Source of the DNA: an uncultured Pelagibacteraceae bacterium
Lineage (GTDB): Bacteria; Pseudomonadota; Alphaproteobacteria; Pelagibacterales; Pelagibacteraceae
DNA: 34,925 nt
Reading direction: 5' to 3'
Assembly (NCBI GenBank): GCA_902609675.1
Contig: CACLST010000001.1
Span: 75,934 to 110,858, forward strand
Shown: positions 15,508 to 23,208 of the stretch, in pieces
How the letters are laid out: each line of letters begins with the position of its first letter
Position numbering within the stretch: position 1 is the stretch's first letter
Program-made: the position numbers and the translations under genes
The notes under the pieces: model-generated
What the model was told of the DNA's origin: nothing
Seen by the model: only the letters and a program-made list of their open reading frames with translations
Database searches by the model: none

Positions 15508-16968
15508 ATGAAAGAATTTGATGTCACAATAATAGGATTAGGACCCGCGGGAGGGACTTTAGCAAACCTACTGGCAATGCATGAGTTTTCAATATTAATT
15601 CTCGACAGAGAAAAAAGCTTTTATCCTCTGCCTAGAGCGGTTCATTTTGATGATGAAATAATGAGAGTATTTCAAACAATAGGAATTACAAAAGAATTTT
15701 TGAAACACACTATAATTAATAAAGGTACTAAATTTGTTAATTCTAAAGATAAAGTAATATTAGATTGGCCAAGGCCAAAAAAAATTACAGATAATGGATG
15801 GTATCCAAGTTATAGATTTCATCAACCTGATCTAGAAAAAAAACTTAGAAAAAAATTAAAAAATTATAAAAAAGTCTCAATACAACAAAATTCCGAAGTT
15901 ATAAAAATTAAAAATTCAAAAAATCATGTGGATATAACTTATTTAAATATAAATAATTACAAAGAACATATCGTGAAGTCAAAATATGTAATTGGCTGTG
16001 ATGGAGCCAACTCTATAACTAGAAAACAAATGAGAACAAAAATGGATAATTTAGGTTTTACTCAAAAATGGGCAGTAGTTGATCTAATTTTGAAAAAGAA
16101 AAAAAATAATTTACCGGATAGAACAATTCAATACTCAAATCCAAAACAACCAGCAACATATTGTAGAAATGTTGGTAGACGTAGAAGGTGGGAATTTGCA
16201 ATTAAGAAAAATCATAGTGATAAAAAAGTTTTATCAGAAAATTATATTTGGAATTTTCTAAAACCTTGGCTTAATAAAAGTGAAGCAATTATTGAAAGAA
16301 AAACAATTTATACATTTGAGTCTGCTATTGCTAGAAAATGGCGAAAAGGTAGAGTTTTTATAGCTGGTGATGCCGCTCATTTAATGCCTCCATTTATGGG
16401 ACAAGGAATGTGTGCTGGGATTAGGGATGCATCAAATTTAGCATGGAAAATTGCATACTGTATAAGAAATAAATTTGATGAAACACTTTTAAACACATAT
16501 CAATCGGAAAGATCTCTTAATGTTAAAGAATATATTGAAACCACTATGAGGATGGGAGAATTTGTAAATGCTGTTGAGTCCATTCAGATAACTGACAATA
16601 TAAAGTCTGATAACAAAGGTATTAAAAGTATGCAGTCAATTAAGCCTAAACTAGGAAAAGGTTTAGGTAGCCTAAAAGATAAAAATAGAGGAAAAACTTT
16701 TCCTCAATTCAAACTTAATAATAATAAAACTCTAGATGATTATTTTTCAAAAAAAGGAATGTTAATATTATCTTCAAAAATAAAGTCCAAAAACTCAACA
16801 AATTATTCATTATTGGAGGCAAAGAATTTAAGCAATGTATCAACATATTTAAAAGACATAAATTCAAAAGCTATTTTAGTAAGACCAGATAGATATATTT
16901 TAGCTTCAGCAAGATCAAATAAAGATGTTAGTTTACTTTTTAAAAAATATTCCTCAATTTTACGATAA
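15508..16968 (+). CDS. FAD-dependent aromatic monooxygenase (MhpA/PheA-like)
   Basis: A 486-residue flavoprotein hydroxylase. I prefer the ATG at 15508, which places the Rossmann motif Gly10-Leu-Gly-Pro-Ala-Gly15 at the normal distance. An in-frame TTG at 15496 would add four residues. A Cys-Asp-Gly-Ala-Asn segment is near residues 164-168, and the second FAD motif Gly287-Asp-Ala-Ala-His followed by LMPPFMGQGMCAGIRDA closes the site, as in 3-(3-hydroxyphenyl)propionate hydroxylases. The C-terminal 120 residues resemble the thioredoxin-like extension of this family. It would hydroxylate a phenol to the catechol cleaved by the preceding dioxygenase. Its last nine bases overlap the convergent BKACE gene. 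Confidence 0.9.
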   Translation: MKEFDVTIIGLGPAGGTLANLLAMHEFSILILDREKSFYPLPRAVHFDDEIMRVFQTIGITKEFLKHTIINKGTKFVNSKDKVILDWPRPKKITDNGWYPSYRFHQPDLEKKLRKKLKNYKKVSIQQNSEVIKIKNSKNHVDITYLNINNYKEHIVKSKYVIGCDGANSITRKQMRTKMDNLGFTQKWAVVDLILKKKKNNLPDRTIQYSNPKQPATYCRNVGRRRRWEFAIKKNHSDKKVLSENYIWNFLKPWLNKSEAIIERKTIYTFESAIARKWRKGRVFIAGDAAHLMPPFMGQGMCAGIRDASNLAWKIAYCIRNKFDETLLNTYQSERSLNVKEYIETTMRMGEFVNAVESIQITDNIKSDNKGIKSMQSIKPKLGKGLGSLKDKNRGKTFPQFKLNNNKTLDDYFSKKGMLILSSKIKSKNSTNYSLLEAKNLSNVSTYLKDINSKAILVRPDRYILASARSNKDVSLLFKKYSSILR

Positions 16969-17745
16969 CTTGAACATTTCATTTACAGCTAATATTTTTG
17001 AATGATTGTTTGGTGCAATTTCTCCATTTGGCATATATAAGGAATTTTCAAATCCTACTCTTATTTTACCACCTAAGTTTATAGCCTTTTCCAAACAACT
17101 CATTTCCTCTTTTGCGAAAGCGCATATTGACCAATCTAAATTGACATTATTATCTTTCATTACTTTTAAGAACTCTGGGATTTTTTCTGGATAACTAATT
17201 TTACCAGTGTAATGACCTATTACAAATAAACACCAAGCTCCTTCAATTGGAATTTCTGCTTTATTTAAAAGGTTAACTAATAAGTCTACATCCTGCGGGT
17301 TATACAAAATATGCTGTATTTTAGTTCCAGCTTCTGTCAAATATTTATATAGTTTTATGTCTTCCTCTGTTGGTTTTCTAGAGGGTATTAATTCTGCTGT
17401 ACCAATTGATGTACCTGGTGGAGTAACATCATATGCAAGTTTCCTCATTTCTTCAGGAGAATACTTCCCAACTGCCTCAGTAGTGACTTGAATATGCATT
17501 TTAGGAACTTGGTGTTCTAATTCATTTAATGCCTCTTTATAAAGTCCAGCATCCAAAACATGTTCTCCTTTATCATTTCTTACATGCAGATGAATAGCAC
17601 CTGCTCCTGCTTCAAAACAGTTTTTAGCAACATCAACTGTTTCTCTGATTGTTAAGGGAACTTCCGGATGATCTTTCTTGATTTTTCTTGCTCCATTTGG
17701 AGCCACCATTAACCTAGGTAATTCATTTGGTTGGTAAAAAGGCAT
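16960..17745 (-). CDS. BKACE family beta-keto acid cleavage enzyme (DUF849)
   Basis: A 261-residue TIM-barrel protein. The Zn motif His52-Leu-His54 occurs in GAGAIHLHVR, with LMVAPNGAR at residues 12-20, PPGTSIGTAEL near residue 108, and VRVGFENSLY near the C-terminus. The family (3-keto-5-aminohexanoate cleavage enzyme and relatives) converts a beta-keto acid plus acetyl-CoA to acetoacetate and a new acyl-CoA. Kce acts in lysine fermentation, but substrates vary widely. Length is at the short end for the family. It is read after the aldolase/dehydrogenase fusion with a three-base gap, probably in one transcript, and converges on the monooxygenase gene. The substrate is unknown; a link to sugar-acid or polyol breakdown is possible from context. 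Confidence 0.9.
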   Translation of the reverse strand: MPFYQPNELPRLMVAPNGARKIKKDHPEVPLTIRETVDVAKNCFEAGAGAIHLHVRNDKGEHVLDAGLYKEALNELEHQVPKMHIQVTTEAVGKYSPEEMRKLAYDVTPPGTSIGTAELIPSRKPTEEDIKLYKYLTEAGTKIQHILYNPQDVDLLVNLLNKAEIPIEGAWCLFVIGHYTGKISYPEKIPEFLKVMKDNNVNLDWSICAFAKEEMSCLEKAINLGGKIRVGFENSLYMPNGEIAPNNHSKILAVNEMFKLS

Positions 17746-17748
17746 AAA

Positions 17749-19782
17749 TTATCTTAAAGATGCAGCAATATTTCCACCATCAACTGTTAGAATAGCTCCA
17801 GTGGTTTTTTTGGATATTGAAAGATGAAAAAAAGCTTTTGCTACATCTTCGGCTTTTACCTCATTTAAAAGTAAATTACCTTTCATATATTCATCTGTAG
17901 TAACTTCTCTAGCCTTTGCTCTTGATTTTATCATTTTATCATTTAGAAGCCCACTTCTAATTCTATCTGCATTTACCCCATTAGATCTAATTCCAAATGA
18001 TCCATAATCAACAGCATATTGTTTGCATAGATTTAATAATGCCGATTTCGGCAATCCATAAGGCCCAAAATTTTTACCTGGATTTACTGATTGTTTGGAA
18101 ATATTAAATAATAAACATCCTTCAATATTCTGAAGTTTCATAATCTTTGTAGCTTCAGAAGCACAGTATTGATGAGAAAAGAAATTATCTTCAAAACTTT
18201 TTCTTAAAATTTTATCACTAACCTCAGCAATTGAACCTCCTGTTGCAGTACCTGCATTTGATATTAAAATATCTACTCCTCCAAATTGAGATGAAATTAA
18301 ATTAAATGCTTTTTTAACACTTTCTTTGTTTGTTACATCACAATAGATACAAAGGTCATTTAATTTTTTGCTCATTTCATCAACCTTTTTTTTATTATTG
18401 TCTATTAATATTACCTCTGCGCCAGATTTTTTGAATAATTTATATGTTGCTGTTCCTATTCCACCAAAAGCACCTGTAATAACAACAATACTTCCTTCTA
18501 ATTCCTTTTTTTCTTTCTTTAATTTTGCTTGTTCAAGAGACCAATATTCAACATCAAAAATATCTTTTTTTGGTATAAATTTGTACTTTGAGGTTTCTTC
18601 AACAGATGTGATTACTCTTGCATTAGTCTCAGTCAAATCTGCAGCAATATTTGCAGCTTTAAGACTGTTGCCTACACAGAATATTCCAATATTTTGTACT
18701 ATTATTACTCTTGGTGAAGTATCTAGTATTGTCTTCTTTTCTTTAACCTTTTTTTGGTTTTGTTCAAAATATTGCAAATATTTTATCCTGTAATTTATAA
18801 ATGCTTTTTTTGCAGTTTTTTTAAACTCACTAATAGAGGATTTAAGTTTGGGTTTTATTATTAAAGGAAAGGGTTTTACTCTTATTACATGATCTGGAGT
18901 AGCAGTGCCCTCCGTAGAATATCTTGCGACCTCTATTCCATTAATAAAATACTTTAATTTCTTATTATTTCTAAAAGTAAGAATAAATTTACTTTTTGCA
19001 CCAGTAGATGTAAGTCCTCGAAGTATTGGTGCTATTTGAGCAGGAGTAATTTTAGTATTTAAATTTTTTATTTGTTTGATTTTTTTTCTTTTTAATTTTT
19101 TTATAGCCTTTTCAGCGTCACTCACATATTTGATCATTAGGTCGTATGATTCTTTTGCATCGTTAGAGAACGTAAAAATTCCATGATTAAGTAAAATAAG
19201 ACAGTTTATTTTTGGATTGTCCAAGTAAACATCTTTAATCTTCTGAGCTAATCCATACCCTGGCATTATATAAGGAATTATACTTACTTTTTTTCCAAAT
19301 ATCTTTTTGCAAAAAGTAATTCCATTTGGTCTGTTGGTTACATTCATAATCGCATCAGAGTGCGTATGATCAACAAACTTGAACGGTAAAAAAGCATGTA
19401 GAAAAGTTTCAACTGATGGATTTGGAGATTTGATATTAATTAAATTCCTTTTTTGATATGATACCATTTCTTCATCTGATAATTTTTTTTTATTCTTTAA
19501 TGCCAAAAGAGGATTTAGTTTTACAGCTGGCAAACCTTCTGGTTCAATTTCTGCCATATCCCATCCACTCCCTTTTACACATAAAACATCATAGTTTTTT
19601 CCATCTAAATCTTTTACAGTAGTTTTAACAGAAGTATTACCGCCCCCATGTAAAACCAACTCACTATTTCTTCCTAGTAATCTAGTTGTATAAACTCTTA
19701 AAGCCATGTCCCTAGAATGACCAAGTTTCTTGTATTTTGATATATATTTTTTTGCTTCTGTATTTGACCAATTATTTTTCAA
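17749..19782 (-). CDS. Bifunctional class II aldolase / short-chain dehydrogenase
   Basis: A 677-residue fusion. Residues about 25-225 are a class II (fuculose/rhamnulose-phosphate) aldolase domain: GGGNTSVK at 46-53, a catalytic Glu125 in SVETFLHAFLP, and metal ligands His139 and His141 (DHTHSD) and His200 (LNHG). Residues about 430-677 are an SDR domain with TGAFGGIG at 436-443, Asn-Ala-Gly at 509-511, and catalytic Tyr575-x-x-x-Lys579. Known members of this fusion family act as rhamnulose-1-phosphate aldolase plus lactaldehyde dehydrogenase. No rhamnose isomerase, kinase or transporter gene is here. It lies divergent from speDE and upstream of the BKACE gene. Methylthioribulose-1-phosphate is a structurally related candidate substrate (see findings). 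Confidence 0.88.
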   Translation of the reverse strand: MKNNWSNTEAKKYISKYKKLGHSRDMALRVYTTRLLGRNSELVLHGGGNTSVKTTVKDLDGKNYDVLCVKGSGWDMAEIEPEGLPAVKLNPLLALKNKKKLSDEEMVSYQKRNLINIKSPNPSVETFLHAFLPFKFVDHTHSDAIMNVTNRPNGITFCKKIFGKKVSIIPYIMPGYGLAQKIKDVYLDNPKINCLILLNHGIFTFSNDAKESYDLMIKYVSDAEKAIKKLKRKKIKQIKNLNTKITPAQIAPILRGLTSTGAKSKFILTFRNNKKLKYFINGIEVARYSTEGTATPDHVIRVKPFPLIIKPKLKSSISEFKKTAKKAFINYRIKYLQYFEQNQKKVKEKKTILDTSPRVIIVQNIGIFCVGNSLKAANIAADLTETNARVITSVEETSKYKFIPKKDIFDVEYWSLEQAKLKKEKKELEGSIVVITGAFGGIGTATYKLFKKSGAEVILIDNNKKKVDEMSKKLNDLCIYCDVTNKESVKKAFNLISSQFGGVDILISNAGTATGGSIAEVSDKILRKSFEDNFFSHQYCASEATKIMKLQNIEGCLLFNISKQSVNPGKNFGPYGLPKSALLNLCKQYAVDYGSFGIRSNGVNADRIRSGLLNDKMIKSRAKAREVTTDEYMKGNLLLNEVKAEDVAKAFFHLSISKKTTGAILTVDGGNIAASLR

Positions 19783-19867
19783 AGTAATATCCTCACATAA
19801 ATTATTATCGTAGTTTTTTATTTGAAAGAAGTAAAAAATTAAATTAGTAAAGTTATTAAATATTTAT

Positions 19868-20908
19868 ATGACTAAAGTTGGGGAACATATTACTCTTGAT
19901 ATAATAGGCACAAAAAAGGAATACGATTCTGCTTTCTTTGAAAAATTAGTTTATAAAATCGCGAAAATAGCAAAGGTTACAGTGCTTGAAATTTCTAAAT
20001 ATAAATTTGAGCCACAAGGATTTACTTTAGTTGCTTTGCTGGCTGAAAGTCATATTAGTTTTCACACATTTCCAGAAAAGGGAATTATAAGTTTTGACTT
20101 TTTTACTTGTGCAAAAATTTCTCCTTCTGTTGCATTAGACGTTATTAAAGATGAAATAGCACATACACAAATAATTAAAAAAGAATTTAATAGAGATACA
20201 GTAGAACTCTATCATGACAATTATAGTTCACCTGGTTTAAAAAAATCATATGTAGTAAATAATGTTATCGAAAATTTTAAGTCAGAGGTAGGCCAACATA
20301 TTGAGATACTGGAATTAGAACAATTTGGAAAAGCTTTGTTTATAGATAATGAAATTCAAGTAGCAGAAAAAGATGAATATCTTTATAGTTCTACTTTTGT
20401 AAATTCAGGACTTGAGTTAAATTCAAATAAAGAAAAAGCAGCTATTATAGGTGGTGGAGATGGTGGTGTAGCAAGAGAATGTATTTCAAAAAATTTTAGT
20501 TTTATTGATTGGTATGAGTTAGATCCTGAAGTAGTTGAAGTTTGTGATAAGCATATAGGCAAAATAGGCGAGAAAGCTACAGAGAAAAATTCAGTAAAAT
20601 GTGTTTGGGGAGACGCATTTGAAAGCATTAAATCAGTCAAAGATGATACATATGATCAGATATATGTTGATCTAAATGACGATCAATATTGTATTGATTT
20701 AGCCGCTAAAAATATGAATTCACTCGTAAGAATTTTAAAACCAAAAGGAGTTATTACCGCACAAGTTGGTTCTCAAGATAAAAAACCGAAACAAGTAGAA
20801 AGTTGGCTAAATGTATTTCATAAAAACTTTGGAAATACAAAATTATCAAGGGTTTACATTCCAAGCTTTGATTGTTCCTGGAACTTTTCATCATCAATTA
20901 ACCATTAA
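19868..20908 (+). CDS. SpeD-SpeE fusion: AdoMet decarboxylase-like plus aminopropyltransferase
   Basis: A 346-residue fusion. Residues 1-112 match SpeD. The self-processing site is in LLAESHISFHTFPE with the pyruvoyl Ser at 61, followed by His66 and Cys81, the same spacing as Ser63/His68/Cys83 of the Thermotoga enzyme (from memory). Residues about 118-346 match spermidine synthase: the AdoMet loop GGGDGG at 195-200, Tyr-Glu-Leu-Asp219, Asp249, and the catalytic-region Asp268-Leu-Asn-Asp271. Where SpeE usually reads Tyr-His-Glu-Met, this protein has Tyr173-Ser-Ser-Thr. Together the domains would make decarboxylated AdoMet and transfer its aminopropyl group, releasing MTA. Some SpeD homologues have other decarboxylase activities, so specificity is not certain. 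The SBP gene of an amino-acid transporter follows. Confidence 0.9.
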   Translation: MTKVGEHITLDIIGTKKEYDSAFFEKLVYKIAKIAKVTVLEISKYKFEPQGFTLVALLAESHISFHTFPEKGIISFDFFTCAKISPSVALDVIKDEIAHTQIIKKEFNRDTVELYHDNYSSPGLKKSYVVNNVIENFKSEVGQHIEILELEQFGKALFIDNEIQVAEKDEYLYSSTFVNSGLELNSNKEKAAIIGGGDGGVARECISKNFSFIDWYELDPEVVEVCDKHIGKIGEKATEKNSVKCVWGDAFESIKSVKDDTYDQIYVDLNDDQYCIDLAAKNMNSLVRILKPKGVITAQVGSQDKKPKQVESWLNVFHKNFGNTKLSRVYIPSFDCSWNFSSSINH

Positions 20909-20966
20909 TTTTCTTTTTAATTAATTAAATTTGTGAAATAATCTAATCAAATATTTTGGAGGTAAA

Positions 20967-21794
20967 ATGAATAAATTTAAAACATTTGGACTAGGAATTA
21001 TAATTTCTTTTTTCATAGTATTGAGTGCAAATGCAGGCTCAATAAAGATAGGAACCGAGGGAGCTTATCCTCCTTGGAATTCTAAAGATGCCGCAGGTAA
21101 TCTTAACGGTTTTGAGGTTGATTTGGCTAAAGCTTTGTGTGAAATCATGAAACATAACTGCACAATAGTTGAGCAAGATTGGGATGGGATGATCCCAGCA
21201 CTAACATCAAAAAAATTTGATGCAATAATGGCTGGTATGTCAATCACATCTGAAAGATTAAAAACTATAAATTTTTCTCAAGGGTATGCAGATGAAGTTG
21301 CATCATTAGCTGTAATGAAGGGATCAAGTATTGAAAATATCAACACACCAGAGGGCATTAACCTTAATATTGGTGGTTCTGATGTTGACAAAGCCCTAAA
21401 AACATTAACTAGTTCTTTGTCTGGTAAAACTGTTTGTACACAAATAGGTACAATTCACCAAAACTTTTTAGAGTCAGGTGATGTTGGAAAGATAAATCTT
21501 AAAACTTATAAAACTCAAGATGAAGTCAACTTAGACCTTACAAACGGAAGATGTGATGTTGCTCTTGCAGCTGCAGTTGCATTCACTGATTATGCAGAAA
21601 AATCTGGAAAAGCAGTAGTTTTGACCGGCCCTACTTTCTCAGGCGGAGCATTTGGTAATGGTGTTGGTGTAGGAATTAGAAAAGGAGACTCTAAGCTTCT
21701 CAATGAATTTAATGCAGCAATAGATAAAGCCAGAGATGATGGTATTATAAGTAAACTTGCCATTAAATGGTTCGGTTTTGACGCTTCTATGTAA
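20967..21794 (+). CDS. ABC transporter substrate-binding protein, basic/polar amino-acid type
   Basis: A 275-residue periplasmic receptor (family 3 binding protein). Residues 1-23 form a signal peptide ending Ala-Asn-Ala. The mature start is KIGTEGAYPPWNSKDAAG, followed by GFEVDLAKALCE and the Asp-Trp-Asp-Gly-Met-Ile-Pro-Ala-Leu segment (residues 71-79). It then has AIMAGMSITSERLKTINFS. This matches lysine/arginine/ornithine, histidine and octopine receptors. Cys58 and Cys65 probably form the small disulfide seen in that group. A strong Shine-Dalgarno GGAGGT is at 20958-20963. The gene is separated from its permease genes by a stable hairpin. A basic amino acid ligand would suit the neighbouring polyamine gene, but this is inference. 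Confidence 0.92.
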   Translation: MNKFKTFGLGIIISFFIVLSANAGSIKIGTEGAYPPWNSKDAAGNLNGFEVDLAKALCEIMKHNCTIVEQDWDGMIPALTSKKFDAIMAGMSITSERLKTINFSQGYADEVASLAVMKGSSIENINTPEGINLNIGGSDVDKALKTLTSSLSGKTVCTQIGTIHQNFLESGDVGKINLKTYKTQDEVNLDLTNGRCDVALAAAVAFTDYAEKSGKAVVLTGPTFSGGAFGNGVGVGIRKGDSKLLNEFNAAIDKARDDGIISKLAIKWFGFDASM

Positions 21795-21808
21795 ATAATT
21801 TTAGATAT

Positions 21809-21831
21809 GGCGACTATAATATATAGTCGCC
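21809..21831 (+). promoter_or_regulatory. Intercistronic hairpin between binding-protein and permease genes
   Basis: GGCGACTATA at 21809-21818 pairs with TATAGTCGCC at 21822-21831 around a three-base loop. AGAT and ATCT outside can extend it across a small bulge. No U tract follows, so it is more likely an mRNA-stabilising or processing hairpin than a terminator. It ends seven bases before the permease ATG and may also affect ribosome access there. Confidence 0.75.
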
Positions 21832-21838
21832 GATCTAT

Positions 21839-22531
21839 ATGGAACTACTTTCATTCGGAGATACTGGTTGGGGAGACGAACTCTTTTTCGCAACCCTAAT
21901 GACAATTGCTGTTTCTGTTGCAGCTATGGCAATAGGTTTTCTGTTTGCTTTAATATTTACACCTTTAAAACTATCTAAAAATAAAACACTTAATATTATT
22001 GGAAATTGTTACACTACTATTATTAGAGGTGTTCCAGAGCTACTAGTAATTTACTTATTATTTTTTGGTGGCACTGGAGCTGCAATGTATGTAGCTTCAA
22101 TTTTTGGATATGATGGCTATATCGAAATAAATGCATTTATAACTGGCGCTCTTGCTATTGGGATTATTTCTGGAGCCTATTCTACTGAAGTTTTTAGAGG
22201 TGCCATTTTATCAATTGATAAAGGTCAATTTGAAGCTTCAAAAGTTTTGGGAATTAAAAAAAGTATTCAATTTTATAAAATTATTTTACCTCAAATGTTG
22301 AGACTATCAATTCCTAATCTAAGTAACGTTTGGCAAATAGCCTTGAAAGATACTTCTTTGATTTCTGTAACGGGATTAGTAGAAATAATGAGGCAATCTT
22401 ATATCGCCGCTGGTTCAACTAGAGATCCTTTATTTTTTTATTCAGTAGCAGCAGTCTTGTATTTAATACTTACCTACTTAAGCATGAAATTAATTAATAA
22501 ATTAGAAATGAAATATAGCAAAGGATACTGA
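21839..22531 (+). CDS. Amino-acid ABC transporter permease, HisQ-type
   Basis: A 230-residue inner-membrane permease with about five helices. The family loop near residues 58-76 reads CYTTIIRGVPELLVIYLLFF, and the EAA motif lies near residues 130-150 (FEASKVLGIKKSIQFYKIILPQ). This matches HisQ/ArtQ-type subunits. It follows the binding-protein gene after the hairpin, and its stop shares one base with the next permease start (TGATG). It would form a heterodimer with the following permease and needs an ATPase not encoded here. Confidence 0.93.
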   Translation: MELLSFGDTGWGDELFFATLMTIAVSVAAMAIGFLFALIFTPLKLSKNKTLNIIGNCYTTIIRGVPELLVIYLLFFGGTGAAMYVASIFGYDGYIEINAFITGALAIGIISGAYSTEVFRGAILSIDKGQFEASKVLGIKKSIQFYKIILPQMLRLSIPNLSNVWQIALKDTSLISVTGLVEIMRQSYIAAGSTRDPLFFYSVAAVLYLILTYLSMKLINKLEMKYSKGY

Positions 22532-23208
22532 TGGATATAAATTTAATGATGAGCATTTTTCCAAACTTATTAAATGGTGCAGTTATCACTCTCCAACTTT
22601 TAGTAGTTTCAATGTTTTTTGGGTTAATAATAGGTTTAATTTTTGCAATTTTGAGAGTTAATAAAAATCCAATAATTAATAAGTTTGCTTATGGTTATTC
22701 TTATTTTTTTAGAGGAACACCTCTACTAGTTCAGTTATATTTAATTTATTATGGATTAGCTAACATAGAACTTTTAAGAAATTCTCTTTTTTGGGTAATT
22801 ATTAAAGAACCATATTGGTGTGCAATTATTGCTTTTTCTTTAAATACTGGAGCTTATACATCTGAAATACTAAGATCAGCATTTCAGACAATTAAAAAAG
22901 GTTACGTTGAAGCTGCACAAAGTTTGGGTGTAACAAAAAAAATAACTTTTTACAGAATTCAATTACCTATTGCTATAAAACAATCACTTCCAGCATATGG
23001 GAATGAAATAATATTAATGCTTAAAGGCACCTCTCTTGCAAGTGTTATAACAATTATGGATTTAATGGGTGAAGCTAGAAAAGTAAATGTGTTAACTTTT
23101 AAACCTTTTGAGGCTTTTGTAACAGCAGGAATAATTTATTTATTTATTACATTTATAATTCACAATATTATAAGGTATTTAGAGAAAAAATACGGATTTC
23201 AAACATGA
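22531..23208 (+). CDS. Amino-acid ABC transporter permease, HisM-type
   Basis: A 225-residue partner permease with SYFFRGTPLLVQLYLIYYG near residues 57-75 and the EAA motif near residues 130-150 (YVEAAQSLGVTKKITFYRIQLPIAIKQSLP). GNEIILMLKGTSLASVITI precedes the last helices. The features match HisM/ArtM-type subunits. In most operons of this kind the next gene encodes the ATP-binding subunit. Here the next gene, which overlaps by four bases, is a Nit-type amidase. Confidence 0.93.
   Translation: MDINLMMSIFPNLLNGAVITLQLLVVSMFFGLIIGLIFAILRVNKNPIINKFAYGYSYFFRGTPLLVQLYLIYYGLANIELLRNSLFWVIIKEPYWCAIIAFSLNTGAYTSEILRSAFQTIKKGYVEAAQSLGVTKKITFYRIQLPIAIKQSLPAYGNEIILMLKGTSLASVITIMDLMGEARKVNVLTFKPFEAFVTAGIIYLFITFIIHNIIRYLEKKYGFQT

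Noticed and set aside
18368..18793. 141-codon plus-strand frame inside the aldolase/SDR gene
   Set aside because: Antisense to the conserved dehydrogenase domain; hydrophobic and Ser/Phe-rich as expected of a shadow frame.
19783..19867. SAM-sensing riboswitch upstream of speDE
   Set aside because: Only 85 A+T-rich bases with no G+C-paired core or pseudoknot pattern that I could recognise.
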